From: Zestomonas insulae
Lineage (GTDB): Bacteria > Pseudomonadota > Gammaproteobacteria > Pseudomonadales > Pseudomonadaceae
DNA: 64,000 nt
NCBI RefSeq assembly: GCF_016901015.1
Contig: NZ_JAFEUP010000002.1
Location: 558,001-622,000 of the forward strand
Reading direction: 5' to 3'
Numbering within the stretch: position 1 is the stretch's first letter; every line of letters starts with the position of its first letter. The notes beneath the pieces are model-generated. The model saw only the letters and a program-made list of their open reading frames with translations, searched no databases and was not told where the DNA came from. Shown here in pieces: positions 55,517-64,000 of this stretch. Both the position numbers and the translations under genes were made by a program.

Positions 55517-56020
55517 TTATTGGTGGGGGTCGAGGAGCAGTACATCGCTCTCGGTAAAGAAATGCTCATCGCAGTTGTTGCCAGAACCACTGCGATCAAC
55601 CACCAGGAAGTCATCCCGCTTTTCGATCGTCAGCACCGGGTGGTGCCAAACGCCGCGATGGTAATTAACGCCCTGCCTGCCATTGGTGAGGAAGGCACGG
55701 ACCAAACCTGGCACAGGTGCATCGCCAACCGGCGCGACCACGACCAGAAAGGGGTTGCCGAGCAGCGGAATGAACGCCTGGCTGCCCAGCGGATGACGCT
55801 CCAGCATGCGAATGGTCAGCGGCATCTCGAGCTTTTCGGCGCGGAAGATGCTGATGATCGCCTTGTCCTCGGCCTGTGCGGTCTCCACCGTGGCCAGCTT
55901 GTGATAGCGGCGGGTGGAACCGTTGTTGATCATGAAGAAGTCGCTGTTGTCGGTTTCGATCACGTCACCGAAGGGGGCGAAGGCTTCTTTGCTCAAAGGC
56001 TCGATGGTCAGTTTGCGCAT
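55517..56020 (-). CDS. allA: Ureidoglycolate lyase
   Basis: A 167-residue cupin-fold enzyme that splits ureidoglycolate to glyoxylate and urea. Conserved blocks FAPFGDVIE, FRAEKLEMPLTIRMLERHPLGSQAFIPL and GRQGVNYHRGVWHHPVL are present. Its glyoxylate feeds Gcl. The gap to puuD is about 20 bases, so co-transcription is likely. Confidence 0.92.
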   Translation of the reverse strand: MRKLTIEPLSKEAFAPFGDVIETDNSDFFMINNGSTRRYHKLATVETAQAEDKAIISIFRAEKLEMPLTIRMLERHPLGSQAFIPLLGNPFLVVVAPVGDAPVPGLVRAFLTNGRQGVNYHRGVWHHPVLTIEKRDDFLVVDRSGSGNNCDEHFFTESDVLLLDPHQ

Positions 56021-56089
56021 GCGGGTTCTGCTTGTTCGTTCGTTTTTTCTGCCTCTCCGTTTAGCGAAGAGGACCTCGGTACCGCTTTT

Positions 56090-56139
56090 GTAGGAGCGAA
56101 TTCATTCGCGAAAAACATCGCGACTGAAGTCGCTCCTAC
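56090..56139. repeat. REPIN between alc and allA
   Basis: GTAGGAGCGAATTCATTCGC... and ...GACTGAAGTCGCTCCTAC face each other. The right arm has diverged (GACTGAAGTC in place of GAATGAATTC). Confidence 0.85.
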
Positions 56140-56153
56140 CTGTCAGTACGCGC

Positions 56154-57149
56154 TTACTTCGCCACCTTGCCGAACAGGCGCAGACGGCTGACGCCACCGT
56201 CCGGGAACACGTTCAGGCGGATGTGGGTGATCGGGCCGAGCTTGGCGATCTGCTCGCTGAACTCGTGTTCGGCGTGCATCTGCAGCTTCTGGCTCGGCAG
56301 CAGTTCGCGCCAGAACAGGCTCTGGGTTTCGATCTGCGCGTCGGTGCCGCCTTTGACGAAGGCGCCCTGGATCGAGCAGCTGTCCGGGTAGTTGCCCTTG
56401 AAGTGCAGGGTGTCGACGACGATGCGTTCGATCTCGCCCGGATGGCCGAGGGCGACGATCACCCAGTCGTTACCCGGGGTGCGGCGGCGGGCGGTTTCCC
56501 AGCCATCGCCCATGTTGATGCCACGGCCCGGGTTGAGGATGTTGCTCATGCGGCCGAAGTGCTCGTCGGAGCAGGCCAGCGCGCGGCCACCGTTCAGCGC
56601 GGCGGCCAGGTCGACCTGCTCGTTGTCGCCGATGCTGCTCCAGTCGCGGAACGGCACGCCGTACACGCGCAGACGGGCGACACCGCCGTCCGGGTAGATG
56701 TTGAAACGCAGGTGGGTGAAAGCCTGCGCGTTGTTGATTTCGTGGTAGTGGTGATTGTTGCCCTGCAGGGTCACGGCCGGCAGCACTTCGGTCCACACGG
56801 TGGCGTCGGTCGGATCACCTTCGGCGACGAAGCAGGCTTCCAGCGAAGCCGACGGCGGGAAGTTGCCGGTGAAGAAGCTGGTGTCGATGTCCACGCCTTT
56901 GATCGAGCCTGGCACGCCGAGGCGGATCACCGCGCTGTCGTAGCCTTCGAAGCGCTTGCGGCGCGACTCCCAGCCGTCCATCCACTTGCCGTTGTCGTCG
57001 AACACGCCCTCCTTCCACACAGCCGGGGTCGGCTGGAACAGCCGGTTGACGTCGGCGAACCAGTCGTCAGTGACGGAGATGGCCTTGGTGCCGAGGCGGG
57101 CGTCGGCGAGGTTGACGTATTTCTCGAAAGGTACGGCGTAGGTTCTCAT
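56154..57149 (-). CDS. alc: Allantoicase
   Basis: A 331-residue enzyme that hydrolyses allantoate to ureidoglycolate and urea. Two homologous jelly-roll repeats are visible: [25 protein letters not shown] at about 60 and [26 protein letters not shown] at about 220. Each repeat closes with [20 protein letters not shown], respectively [10 protein letters not shown]. The DUF-free length is normal. Confidence 0.95.
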   Translation of the reverse strand: MRTYAVPFEKYVNLADARLGTKAISVTDDWFADVNRLFQPTPAVWKEGVFDDNGKWMDGWESRRKRFEGYDSAVIRLGVPGSIKGVDIDTSFFTGNFPPSASLEACFVAEGDPTDATVWTEVLPAVTLQGNNHHYHEINNAQAFTHLRFNIYPDGGVARLRVYGVPFRDWSSIGDNEQVDLAAALNGGRALACSDEHFGRMSNILNPGRGINMGDGWETARRRTPGNDWVIVALGHPGEIERIVVDTLHFKGNYPDSCSIQGAFVKGGTDAQIETQSLFWRELLPSQKLQMHAEHEFSEQIAKLGPITHIRLNVFPDGGVSRLRLFGKVAK

Positions 57150-57191
57150 TGGACTCTTCTCGTGCGTGGGAGGGGCGGTGCCGGCGTGCAG

Positions 57192-57707
57192 TCAGAGTTG
57201 CTGCAGACGGAACAGCGCGATCTTGTTGATCTCGGCCAGGGCCGTGGCGAATTCCTGCTCCGGGGAGTTGTGAACGCGCTCCTCGAAGGCCGCCAGGATC
57301 TGGTGCCGGTTGCTGCCTTTCACCGCCTTGATGAAAGGAAAGCCGAACTTGGCCTTGTAGGCATCGTTGAGTTCGGTAAAGCGGGCGAATTCCTCGGCTG
57401 TGCACTCGTGGATGCCCGCGCCGGCCTGCTCCGAGGTTGAGGAGGCGGTAAGTTCACCGCGGATGGCTGCCTTGCCGGCCAGATCCGGGTGAGCGTTGAT
57501 CAGTGCCAGCTGTGCTGCGTGGCTGGCACTGAGCAGGATGTCGGCCATGCGCTGATGCAGGCCGTCGATGTCATTCAGGCTATCGTCGACGCCACGGTCA
57601 TAGGCCTGTTCGGCGACCCACGGCGAATGCTCGTAGATGTCGGCGAAGGCGGCGACGAACGCATCGCGGCTCAGGCTGGACGGGGTCAGGGTCTGGAAGC
57701 GGCTCAT
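57192..57707 (-). CDS. uraD: OHCU decarboxylase
   Basis: A 171-residue enzyme that converts 2-oxo-4-hydroxy-4-carboxy-5-ureidoimidazoline to (S)-allantoin. The catalytic His and Glu region (LINAHPDLAGKAAI) and GFPFIKAVKG are visible. The start overlaps the stop of puuE (ATGA). It follows puuE directly in the same direction. Confidence 0.93.
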   Translation of the reverse strand: MSRFQTLTPSSLSRDAFVAAFADIYEHSPWVAEQAYDRGVDDSLNDIDGLHQRMADILLSASHAAQLALINAHPDLAGKAAIRGELTASSTSEQAGAGIHECTAEEFARFTELNDAYKAKFGFPFIKAVKGSNRHQILAAFEERVHNSPEQEFATALAEINKIALFRLQQL

Positions 57708-58630
57708 TTCGCGCTCTCCGCTTTGAAGGGGTGGGTGGCGTGCCAGTGGCGGGCGATGTCGTCGCGGCGGGCGATCCAGACTTTCTCGTGGCTCTGCACG
57801 TATTCGATGAAGCGCGCCAGCGAAGCCAGGCGAGCCGGACGGCCGAGCAGGCGGCAGTGCATGCCGATCGAGAGCATCTTCGGCGCGCCTTCGACGCCTT
57901 CGGCGTACAGCACATCGAAGGCGTCCTTCAGGTATTCGAAGAAGTCGTCGCCCTTGTTGAAGCCCTGCACCTGGGTGAAGCGCATGTCGTTGGTGTCCAG
58001 GGTGTAGGGGATCACCAGATGCGGTTTTTCCGGCGTGCTGGCCGGGTCCCAGTAGGGCAGGTCGTCGTCGTAGGTGTCCGAGTCATACAGGAAGCCACCT
58101 TCCTCCATGACGATGCGGCGGGTGTTCGGGCCGGTGCGCCCGGTGTACCAGCCGACCGGGCGCTCGCCGGTCAGTTCGGTGAGGATGCGGATCGCCTCGA
58201 GCATGTGCTCGCGCTCCTGCTGCTCATCCATGTACTGGTAGTCGATCCAGCGGTAGCCGTGGCTGCAGATCTCGTGGCCGGCGGCGACCATCGCCTTGAT
58301 CACGTCCGGGTGGCGCTGCGCGGCCATGGCCACGGCGAACACGGTGAGCGGGATGTTGTGCTTCTGGAACAGCTTGAGCAGGCGCCACACGCCGACCCGG
58401 CTGCCGTACTCGTACAGCGACTCCATGCTCATGTGACGCACGCCCTGCAGCGGTTGCGCCGCGACCATCTCGGAGAGGAACGCCTCGGATTCCTTGTCGC
58501 CGTGCAGCACGCAACGCTCGCCACCTTCCTCGTAGTTGAGGACGAAGGACAGGGCAATGCGGGCGTCGCCCGGCCAGTGCGGATGGGGGGGGTTGTTGCC
58601 GTAGCCGATCAGGTCGCGGGGATAACTCAC
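57704..58630 (-). CDS. puuE: Allantoinase of the polysaccharide-deacetylase type
   Basis: A 308-residue cofactor-independent allantoinase (allantoin to allantoate). It opens MSYPRDLIGYGNNPPHPHWPGDARIALSF and includes YGSRVGVWRL, CSHGYRWIDYQ and GWYTGRTGPNTRR. The start is a GTG at 58630, which gives the usual length; a longer frame into the promoter region is rejected. It leads the minus-strand puuE-uraD-alc-allA-puuD unit, possibly one long operon. Confidence 0.93.
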   Translation of the reverse strand: MSYPRDLIGYGNNPPHPHWPGDARIALSFVLNYEEGGERCVLHGDKESEAFLSEMVAAQPLQGVRHMSMESLYEYGSRVGVWRLLKLFQKHNIPLTVFAVAMAAQRHPDVIKAMVAAGHEICSHGYRWIDYQYMDEQQEREHMLEAIRILTELTGERPVGWYTGRTGPNTRRIVMEEGGFLYDSDTYDDDLPYWDPASTPEKPHLVIPYTLDTNDMRFTQVQGFNKGDDFFEYLKDAFDVLYAEGVEGAPKMLSIGMHCRLLGRPARLASLARFIEYVQSHEKVWIARRDDIARHWHATHPFKAESAK

Positions 58631-58702
58631 TGCGGTGTTCCTTTTATGTTCGTTGCGATCGCCGGGGCCGTCGAAGAGGTGTGCGGCGATCCGATGGAGT
58701 GA

Positions 58703-58712
58703 TTGTATACAA
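58703..58712. promoter_or_regulatory. TTGTATACAA palindrome before puuE
   Basis: Perfect palindrome 73 bases upstream of the puuE start in an AT-rich, gene-free 413-base divergent region (58631-59043). Confidence 0.6.
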
Positions 58713-58885
58713 AGTGAGTTGAGATTTGTAAATCGAAAATTTCGCTTTTTCCGCAGATCAGGGTTTAGCAAGTTTCTTGCCCATTTGGTCAGTTCTGCGA
58801 GCCAGGAGCGCCGTGCCTGTTGATCCGGGTGACTATTCATAGTGGGTCATGCCGACCGGTGGTGCGCCATAATAGGGCGGCAATA

Positions 58886-58895
58886 TTGTGTACAA
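58886..58895. promoter_or_regulatory. TTGTGTACAA site before hiuH
   Basis: One-mismatch version of the palindrome on the hiuH side of the divergent region, so both directions could be controlled by the same protein. Confidence 0.5.
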
Positions 58896-59043
58896 TTAGT
58901 CTTAAAAATGTCTTATATTCGCTCGACAGCATGCTATGCTCGCTTTGCGCCGGGGCTTTCAAGCGGCCTCGCACCGAATTCAACCGACTAGAGGAGGTGT
59001 GGCATCACCGGGTTCGTTTGTCGAATGCGGATGCCCTGAAGCC

Positions 59044-59397
59044 ATGGGACGTTTAACTACTCACGTACTGGATGCCGCGCACGGCTGCCCCGGCAGCGAG
59101 ATCAAGGTCGAGCTGTATCGCATCGACGGCGCGCAACAGGAACTGGTCGCCACCGCGCTGACCAACCATGACGGCCGCCTGGACGCGCCGATCCTGCAGG
59201 GCGACACCTACCGCTCCGGGGTCTACCAGCTGCACTTCCACGCCGGCGACTACTACCGCGCCCGCGGCGTCGCGCTGCCCAACCCGGCCTTCCTCGACGT
59301 GGTGGTGCTGCGCTTCGGCATCGACGCCGGCCAGGAGCACTACCACGTGCCGCTGCTGATTTCGCCGTACAGCTATTCCACCTACCGCGGCAGCTAG
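59044..59397 (+). CDS. hiuH: 5-Hydroxyisourate hydrolase (transthyretin-like)
   Basis: A 117-residue enzyme converting 5-hydroxyisourate to OHCU, the step between PuuD and UraD. Active-site residues are in LTTHVLDAAHGCPG (His near residue 7), the middle RLDAPI (Arg) and the C-terminal signature YRGS. It lies divergent from puuE with an intrinsic terminator after it. Confidence 0.95.
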   Translation: MGRLTTHVLDAAHGCPGSEIKVELYRIDGAQQELVATALTNHDGRLDAPILQGDTYRSGVYQLHFHAGDYYRARGVALPNPAFLDVVVLRFGIDAGQEHYHVPLLISPYSYSTYRGS

Positions 59398-59448
59398 ACG
59401 CCGCGCAGGTCTCCCGACTCGTTACCCTCCGACTCATGAAGAGTCATT

Positions 59449-59475
59449 GCCCGCGCACACTGCGGGCTTTTTTAT
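59449..59475 (+). terminator. Intrinsic terminator of hiuH
   Basis: GCCCGC/GCGGGC stem with a seven-base loop, followed by six T. Confidence 0.85.
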
Positions 59476-59510
59476 TCGTGGCAGGTCAGTTGTGCCGGCG
59501 GTACACCTTT

Positions 59511-59578
59511 GTAGGAGCGAATTTATTCGCGATTGGCAGCATGAGCGGCCGTTCTATCGCGAATGAATTCGCTCCTAC
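59511..59578. repeat. REPIN between hiuH and the deaminase gene
   Basis: GTAGGAGCGAATTTATTCGC... (59511-59533) and ATCGCGAATGAATTCGCTCC followed by TAC (59556-59578) face each other around a 22-base loop. It is the best-preserved pair in the window. Confidence 0.88.
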
Positions 59579-59654
59579 AGGGGCGGAGCGAAAGCTCGGC
59601 CAGTATTGCACCGACTACTTTCCAAACTCTCTGGATCATTGCAGGAGAGCACTC

Positions 59655-60110
59655 ATGCAAGCCGCAGACTTCATGCGCGAAGCCATCGCCCTGGCACGCG
59701 CCAATATCGCCGACGGTGGCCGCCCGTTCGGCGCCGTGCTGGTCCGCGACGGCCAGGTCATCGCCCGCGCCGTCAACACCATCCACCGCACCCAGGACCC
59801 CACCGCACACGCCGAGCTGCTGGCGATCCGCGAAGCCAGCCGGCTGCTCGACAGCCCGCGCCTGGACGGTTGCGAGATCTACGCCAGCGGTCATCCGTGC
59901 CCGATGTGCCTGGCGGCTATGCACCTGTGCGGCATCCAGGCGGCGTATTTCGCCTATTCCAACGACGACGGCGAGCCGTTCGGCCTGTCCACCGCGCGGG
60001 TCTATGCGGAAATGAGCCGCCCGCCGCTGCAGCAGTCGCTGCCGCTGCACCCGCTGCGACCGCAGGGCGAGGAGGGCCTGTACCAGGCCTGGCAACGGTA
60101 TCGCGGATGA
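59655..60110 (+). CDS. Nucleoside/nucleobase deaminase, guanine deaminase-like
   Basis: A 151-residue zinc deaminase. The HAELLAIREA site (His, Glu) and GHPCPMCLAAM (two Cys) are visible, with GRPFGAVLVRDG at the front. The C-terminal region GEPFGLSTARVYAEMSRPP is of the type seen in guanine deaminases; the exact base is not certain. GGAGAG lies upstream of ATG 59655, and the stop overlaps the next gene (ATGA), tying it to an MFS transporter. Confidence 0.86.
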   Translation: MQAADFMREAIALARANIADGGRPFGAVLVRDGQVIARAVNTIHRTQDPTAHAELLAIREASRLLDSPRLDGCEIYASGHPCPMCLAAMHLCGIQAAYFAYSNDDGEPFGLSTARVYAEMSRPPLQQSLPLHPLRPQGEEGLYQAWQRYRG

Positions 60111-61303
60111 CTGACGCCAAGCGTCCGGCCGGCGCTGTCGGCTGGCTCGGCCTGCTGGTCATCGTCGCCCTGGGCATCAACCTGCGACCGATCCTCACCT
60201 CGGTCGGTCCGCTGCTTACCGAAATCCGCGATGCTACCGGCTTGGGCTTCCAGGGCGCGTCGCTGATCACCGTGCTGCCGGTGCTGTGCATGGGCTTGTT
60301 CGCCCTGGCCTTGCCGTGGCTGGGGCGCTGGCTCGGCGAGTCGCGCGGCATGCTCGGCGGCCTGCTGGCGATTGCCGTGGCGTGCGTCTGGCGCCTGTTG
60401 CTCGATAGCGGCGTCGCGCTGATCGCCAGCGCGGTGCTGGCCGGCACCGGGGTGGCGATCATCCAGGCGCTGGTGCCGGGGGTGATCAAACGCTGGTTCC
60501 CCGACCGCGTGCCGTCGGCGATGGGTCTGTATTCCGCCTCGCTGATGGCCGGCGGCGGCACCGCGGCGGTGCTCGCGCCGATCGTCGCGGTGCGCTTCGA
60601 GCACTGGCAGAGCGGCCTGGGCATCTGGGCCATTCCGGCGCTGCTGGGCATCGCGCTGTGGTGGTGGCTGCGCCCGCGCGAAGTGCAGCCGAACAGCGCT
60701 GCTCCGGTCGGCGAGCACTGGTTCGCCAGCCGTCGCGCCTGGCTGCTGGCCCTGTACTTCGGCCTGATCAACGGTGGCTACACCAGCATGGTCGCCTGGC
60801 TGCCGCTGTATTACCGCCAGCTCGGCTGGAGCGCCGAGGGCAGCGGTCAGCTGATCGGCCTGATGACCATCTTCCAGGTGCTTGCCGCGCTCAGCGTGCC
60901 GCTGCTGATTCGTGGCAGCCTCGACCGGCGGCCCTGGCTGTGCCTGTGCCTGCTGATTCAACTCGGCGGCTTCGCCGGCCTGTTGCTGGCACCGCTGCAG
61001 GCCACCGCGCTGTGGGTCGCATTGATCGGCTACGGCCTCGGCGCCTGCTTCGCCCTGAGCCTGACGCTGACCCTCGATCACCTGCCCGATCCGCGCGCGG
61101 CCGGCAGTCTGGCGGCCTTCGTGCAGGGCATCGGCTTCATCATCACCGGGATCATTCCCTACATCACCGGTGCGCTGCGCGACCTGACTGGCGATTTCCA
61201 GGCCTCCTGGCTACTGCTCGCGGTGTGCGTGGTGCTGATGCTCGGGGTGACCCTGCGCTTCGTCCCGGAGGGTTACGCGCGGGCCATGCGCGGCGGGGCC
61301 TGA
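60107..61303 (+). CDS. MFS transporter of the CynX/NimT type
   Basis: A 398-residue protein with 12 spans. NLRPILTSVGPLLTEIRDATGLGF and the MGLYSASLMAGGGTAAVL segment are typical of the CynX/NimT subfamily (cyanate, nitroimidazole and other small-molecule export). Its start overlaps the deaminase stop, so it may export or import the deaminase substrate or product; this is inference. Confidence 0.87.
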   Translation: MTDAKRPAGAVGWLGLLVIVALGINLRPILTSVGPLLTEIRDATGLGFQGASLITVLPVLCMGLFALALPWLGRWLGESRGMLGGLLAIAVACVWRLLLDSGVALIASAVLAGTGVAIIQALVPGVIKRWFPDRVPSAMGLYSASLMAGGGTAAVLAPIVAVRFEHWQSGLGIWAIPALLGIALWWWLRPREVQPNSAAPVGEHWFASRRAWLLALYFGLINGGYTSMVAWLPLYYRQLGWSAEGSGQLIGLMTIFQVLAALSVPLLIRGSLDRRPWLCLCLLIQLGGFAGLLLAPLQATALWVALIGYGLGACFALSLTLTLDHLPDPRAAGSLAAFVQGIGFIITGIIPYITGALRDLTGDFQASWLLLAVCVVLMLGVTLRFVPEGYARAMRGGA

Positions 61304-61382
61304 GGCCAGGCGGCGGGGGTTGCCGGCGCGCTGGTCTAGGCTATTAGCGCAATGGAGATCTCTGCAGGACAGGAGCAGCGTC

Positions 61383-63158
61383 GTGAGCCGGTTCATTCTC
61401 GTCGACAGTTATCCAATCATTCGCCGATCCATGCGCATCAAGCTGGAGGGGGCAGGGCACGAGATAGTGGGCGAGGCCGACAACGGCCGCGACGCTCTGC
61501 GGCTGTGCCGCGAGACCGCCGCCGACCTGATCCTGCTTGACCTGGCCATTCCGCAGCTGGGCGGCCTGGAGCTGATCCGCCGGGTGAAGAAGCTCAATCA
61601 GGCGCTGAAGATCCTCGTCTACAGCGACGGCGATGTCGGCTATATGGCGGCGCGCTGCATGCAGGCGGGTGCCGATGGCTTTGTCAGCAAGCGCACCGAG
61701 CCGGATGAGCTGTCCACCGCCTTGCACGCGCTGTTGCAGGGACGCACCTACTTCCCCCGCGAAGCCTTGCTGGAGCTCGATGGACATGTCGACTCGTCCG
61801 GCGAGGGCGATCGGCAGCAGCTTTCGCCGCGCGAGTTCAGCGTGCTGCAGCACCTGGTCAACGGCCTGTCCAACCTGGCGATCGCCGAACAGATGGCCAT
61901 CAGTTTCAAGACGGTGAGCACCTACAAGGTGCGCCTGCTGCAAAAGCTGCACGCCAGCTCGGTGGTCGAACTGGCCGATATTGCCCGCCGCCAGGGCCTG
62001 CTGGCTGACCATGGTGAGCCAGCCGCGCCGCGGGAGTCGTCGGCCGGCGACAGCCTGCTGCAACAGATCCTCGATGTGATGCCATTTCGCACCTACGTCT
62101 GCGATCTGGACGGCAATGTGCTGTTCTGCAATCAGGCGTTCTGCGAGTTCACCGGGCTGAGTCTGGAAATGATGCGCGGTCGGCACATCGCCGATGTCGG
62201 CATGATCAGTGAGGACCGCAAGTCGCTGAGCAAGGAGCGCTACCTGGAGGTTCTCCGCCGCGCGGAGCCCTACATGCTGGATTTACGCCTCGACGTGCGC
62301 GGCGAGTCGCTCATGGCTCAGCACTGGGGCGTGCCCTACCGCGACGCCAATGGTCAGCTGCTGGGCATGATCTGCGGTGGCGTGGATGTCACCGAGCGCG
62401 AAGTGCAATTGCGGGAACTCAGTGACGCGCGCCAGCAGGCCGAGGCGGGTAATCGGGCCAAGACCAATTTTCTCGAGCGGCTGGGTTCGATCCTCTACGT
62501 GCCGCTGGGTGCGCTGGGCAACAACCTGCGCCAGCTGCATGGCGAGGCCTCGCTCAGCGAGCGCGGCCAGGCGTCGCTGGAGCGCGCGGAGGCGATTACC
62601 CAGGGGCTGCTGCGGCTGAGCACCGACCTTGGCGATCTGGTCAGCCTCGAGCGCGGTCGCTTGAATCTCGAGCCGAAGGCTACCGACGTCGGCGCGTTGG
62701 TCGGCGCGTGCGTGCAGGAGTTCGAAGCTGAAGCGCAGCGGCGCGGACTGGCCTTGCACTTCGATGCCGCGGCCGTGAAGATTGCCGGGGTGTGGCTGGA
62801 CGCGCGACGTTTCACCCAGATTCTCCGCAAACTGCTCGGCAACGCGCTGAAGTACACGCCGCAGGGCCAGGTCAGCGTGGCGCTGCGCAGCGAGTCGCTG
62901 GGCAAGGCGCAAGTCGAGCTGACCCTGGAAGTGATCGATAGTGGGGTGGGGATTGCTGCAGAGGACCAGTCGCTGCTGTTCGAACCCTTTAGCCTGATTC
63001 CCGATCAGGCCGGCATTGCGCGCGGCGATACCGGGCTGGGTCTGGCGCTCTGTCGCCGTCTGGCCGAGGCCATGGGGGGCAGCCTGGAGCTGCACAGCGA
63101 ACTGGGTGCCGGTACGCGGGCGGTGGTGCGGATCGTCGCCGCTGAAGCGACCCTGTGA
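61383..63158 (+). CDS. Receiver-HTH-PAS-ATPase protein with degenerate kinase core
   Basis: A 591-residue protein with an unusual order. A receiver (1-120, phospho-acceptor Asp53, Asp8 and the Lys in FVSKRT) is followed by a LuxR-type HTH (about 145-205, LSPREFSVLQHLVNGLSNLAIAEQM...), a PAS domain (about 222-340) and an HATPase_c domain (about 440-590: LLGNALKYTP, DSGVGI, GDTGLGLAL). The dimerisation helix has FLERLGSILYVPLG at 363-376: the position of the usual His is Ser369. GTG 61383 with AGGAG seven bases upstream gives the cleanest receiver start. It probably acts as a DNA-binding regulator with an allosteric ATPase module, or phosphorylates another protein; unknown. Confidence 0.8.
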   Translation: MSRFILVDSYPIIRRSMRIKLEGAGHEIVGEADNGRDALRLCRETAADLILLDLAIPQLGGLELIRRVKKLNQALKILVYSDGDVGYMAARCMQAGADGFVSKRTEPDELSTALHALLQGRTYFPREALLELDGHVDSSGEGDRQQLSPREFSVLQHLVNGLSNLAIAEQMAISFKTVSTYKVRLLQKLHASSVVELADIARRQGLLADHGEPAAPRESSAGDSLLQQILDVMPFRTYVCDLDGNVLFCNQAFCEFTGLSLEMMRGRHIADVGMISEDRKSLSKERYLEVLRRAEPYMLDLRLDVRGESLMAQHWGVPYRDANGQLLGMICGGVDVTEREVQLRELSDARQQAEAGNRAKTNFLERLGSILYVPLGALGNNLRQLHGEASLSERGQASLERAEAITQGLLRLSTDLGDLVSLERGRLNLEPKATDVGALVGACVQEFEAEAQRRGLALHFDAAAVKIAGVWLDARRFTQILRKLLGNALKYTPQGQVSVALRSESLGKAQVELTLEVIDSGVGIAAEDQSLLFEPFSLIPDQAGIARGDTGLGLALCRRLAEAMGGSLELHSELGAGTRAVVRIVAAEATL

Positions 63159-63218
63159 AATACGCCGACGGCCGCAGCCCAACAAACCTTTGTTGAACGG
63201 CGGCCGCCTGGCCCTGGC

Positions 63219-64000
63219 TCAGAATTTGATCTTGATGCCGAGCATTCCTTCGTAGCTGCGGCTGTCGCCATCGAAGGCCTTCTGGTAACCGACCGAGCCG
63301 GTAAACGTGGTGCGGGCGCTGTGCTCATAGTCGACGCCCAGGTTGATCTCGCCCCAGGTGCCGCTCATGTCCACGCCAAAGGGAATGTAACCATCGGCCG
63401 AGGAGAACTCGGTCTTCGGCTTGCCCTTGAACTCGTGCCACACGCTTGGGCGTACCCAGCCATTGGTGCGATGGATTGCGCCTTTGTCGTCGGTGCGGAA
63501 CCAGTCGCGGTCGATGCGTACGCCGAGGCGGCCGATCAGCGAGTCGACGTCGTCGAAGCGCACGTCGGCTGCGTCGTCATGGGTGTCCTGCAGCTTGATG
63601 CGGGTGAAGATCACCTGGGCCTGCGGCTCGATGTAGATCTCCTTCTCCTGGTTCAACACGAACGGCTTGCCGGCTTCCAGCGAGGCGGTCACGCCATTGC
63701 CGTGGGTTTTCACCTTGTTGACGCTGTCCGGGTTGGCGGTGGCGCTGAAGTGGTGGAACTGCAGCACGCCGTCCAGATACCAGCCGCTCGGGCCGAAGTG
63801 CGTCCAGTAACCGCCGAGGCTGTAGCCGCGCAGTGCGTCGTCGCCGGCGTAGGCGCCGTTGGTGTGCTTGATGGCGCCGTCGACCTTGCCCATGCCCAGC
63901 GACAGGCCGGCCTGGTTGGTGCTGCCGTCGGTGTCTTCGCTGCGGTACAGGTCGACCCCGACCTGGAAGGCACGCAGGTCGTAGTCATAGTCCGAGCTGC
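63219..64000 (-). CDS. Autotransporter beta-barrel domain, C-terminal part
   Basis: The frame continues beyond the right edge of the window, so only the last 260 residues are seen. They form a typical autotransporter barrel (DYDLRAFQVGVDLYRS, GYWTHFGPSGWYLDGVLQFHHF, LEAGKPFVL...YIEPQAQVIFTRI, GRLGVRID, GEINLGVDYEHS) ending in IKIKF with a terminal Phe. The passenger domain and its function lie outside. It is convergent with the receiver-HTH protein gene. Confidence 0.88.
   Translation of the reverse strand, partial: SSDYDYDLRAFQVGVDLYRSEDTDGSTNQAGLSLGMGKVDGAIKHTNGAYAGDDALRGYSLGGYWTHFGPSGWYLDGVLQFHHFSATANPDSVNKVKTHGNGVTASLEAGKPFVLNQEKEIYIEPQAQVIFTRIKLQDTHDDAADVRFDDVDSLIGRLGVRIDRDWFRTDDKGAIHRTNGWVRPSVWHEFKGKPKTEFSSADGYIPFGVDMSGTWGEINLGVDYEHSARTTFTGSVGYQKAFDGDSRSYEGMLGIKIKF

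Noticed and set aside
58631..58840. Longer puuE start at 58840
   Set aside because: It would translate the divergent regulatory region containing the palindrome; the GTG at 58630 gives the usual family length.

Overview
The window looks like chromosomal DNA from a high-GC Pseudomonas (or very close relative). Gene order in two blocks, a riboswitch-led cobalamin operon and a glyoxylate/urate catabolism cluster, matches what I remember of Pseudomonas aeruginosa. Dispersed GTAGGAGC palindromes (REP/REPIN type) are also typical of the genus. This assignment rests on gene content and recalled synteny; no search was run.

Layout. 1-6.5 kb: end of an O-methyltransferase gene, a tRNA-Ala(CGC) with its own promoter and terminator, a PAS-GGDEF diguanylate cyclase, a TonB-dependent receptor plus DUF4198 gene behind a Zur-like palindrome, a small protein, a histidine phosphatase and an SDR. 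6.5-17.6 kb: a cobalamin riboswitch and an eleven-gene, mostly translationally overlapping operon (btuB, a BtuM-like S-component, cobB, bluB, cobD, cobC, cobQ, cobU, cobT, phosphatase, cobS). It covers B12 uptake and the late steps of synthesis, but cobO is absent. 17.7-22.6 kb: FAN1-type nuclease, small Cys protein, Lrp-like regulator with a divergent EamA transporter, methyltransferase.

22.8-24.8 kb is an AT-richer island. Small minus-strand genes are separated by attC-like sites, so it reads as an integron cassette cluster without an integrase. 24.9-30 kb: chromate transporter, an exported protein/DUF2024/Rof operon divergent from a Cys-rich MarR regulator, a MOSC protein, a urea transporter.

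30.2-59.4 kb holds the catabolic core. In one direction run gcl-hyi-glxR-glycerate kinase-pyk (glyoxylate to pyruvate). Further on are an 8-oxoguanine deaminase-like enzyme, a small deaminase, a Tsx-like porin and a urate/xanthine permease. Then come puuD, allA, alc, uraD, puuE and hiuH, which take urate to glyoxylate plus urea. Together with the urea transporter they form a connected route; xanthine dehydrogenase is not in the window. A TTGTATACAA-type palindrome recurs at the promoters of these units and suggests one shared regulator. Between the two halves lie a second MoaA, an Lhr-type helicase and a solute-binding protein.

59.6-64 kb: another nucleoside deaminase, a CynX-type MFS transporter, an unusual receiver-HTH-PAS-ATPase protein lacking the usual phospho-accepting His, and the 3' end of an autotransporter barrel gene. 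Several repeat families are spread over the window: REP/REPIN palindromes, some inside coding sequence; a 140-bp palindromic element present twice; GTCATTCCCGC-type repeats that occupy three successive gaps of the glyoxylate operon; and one CCCTCACCC-type palindrome.
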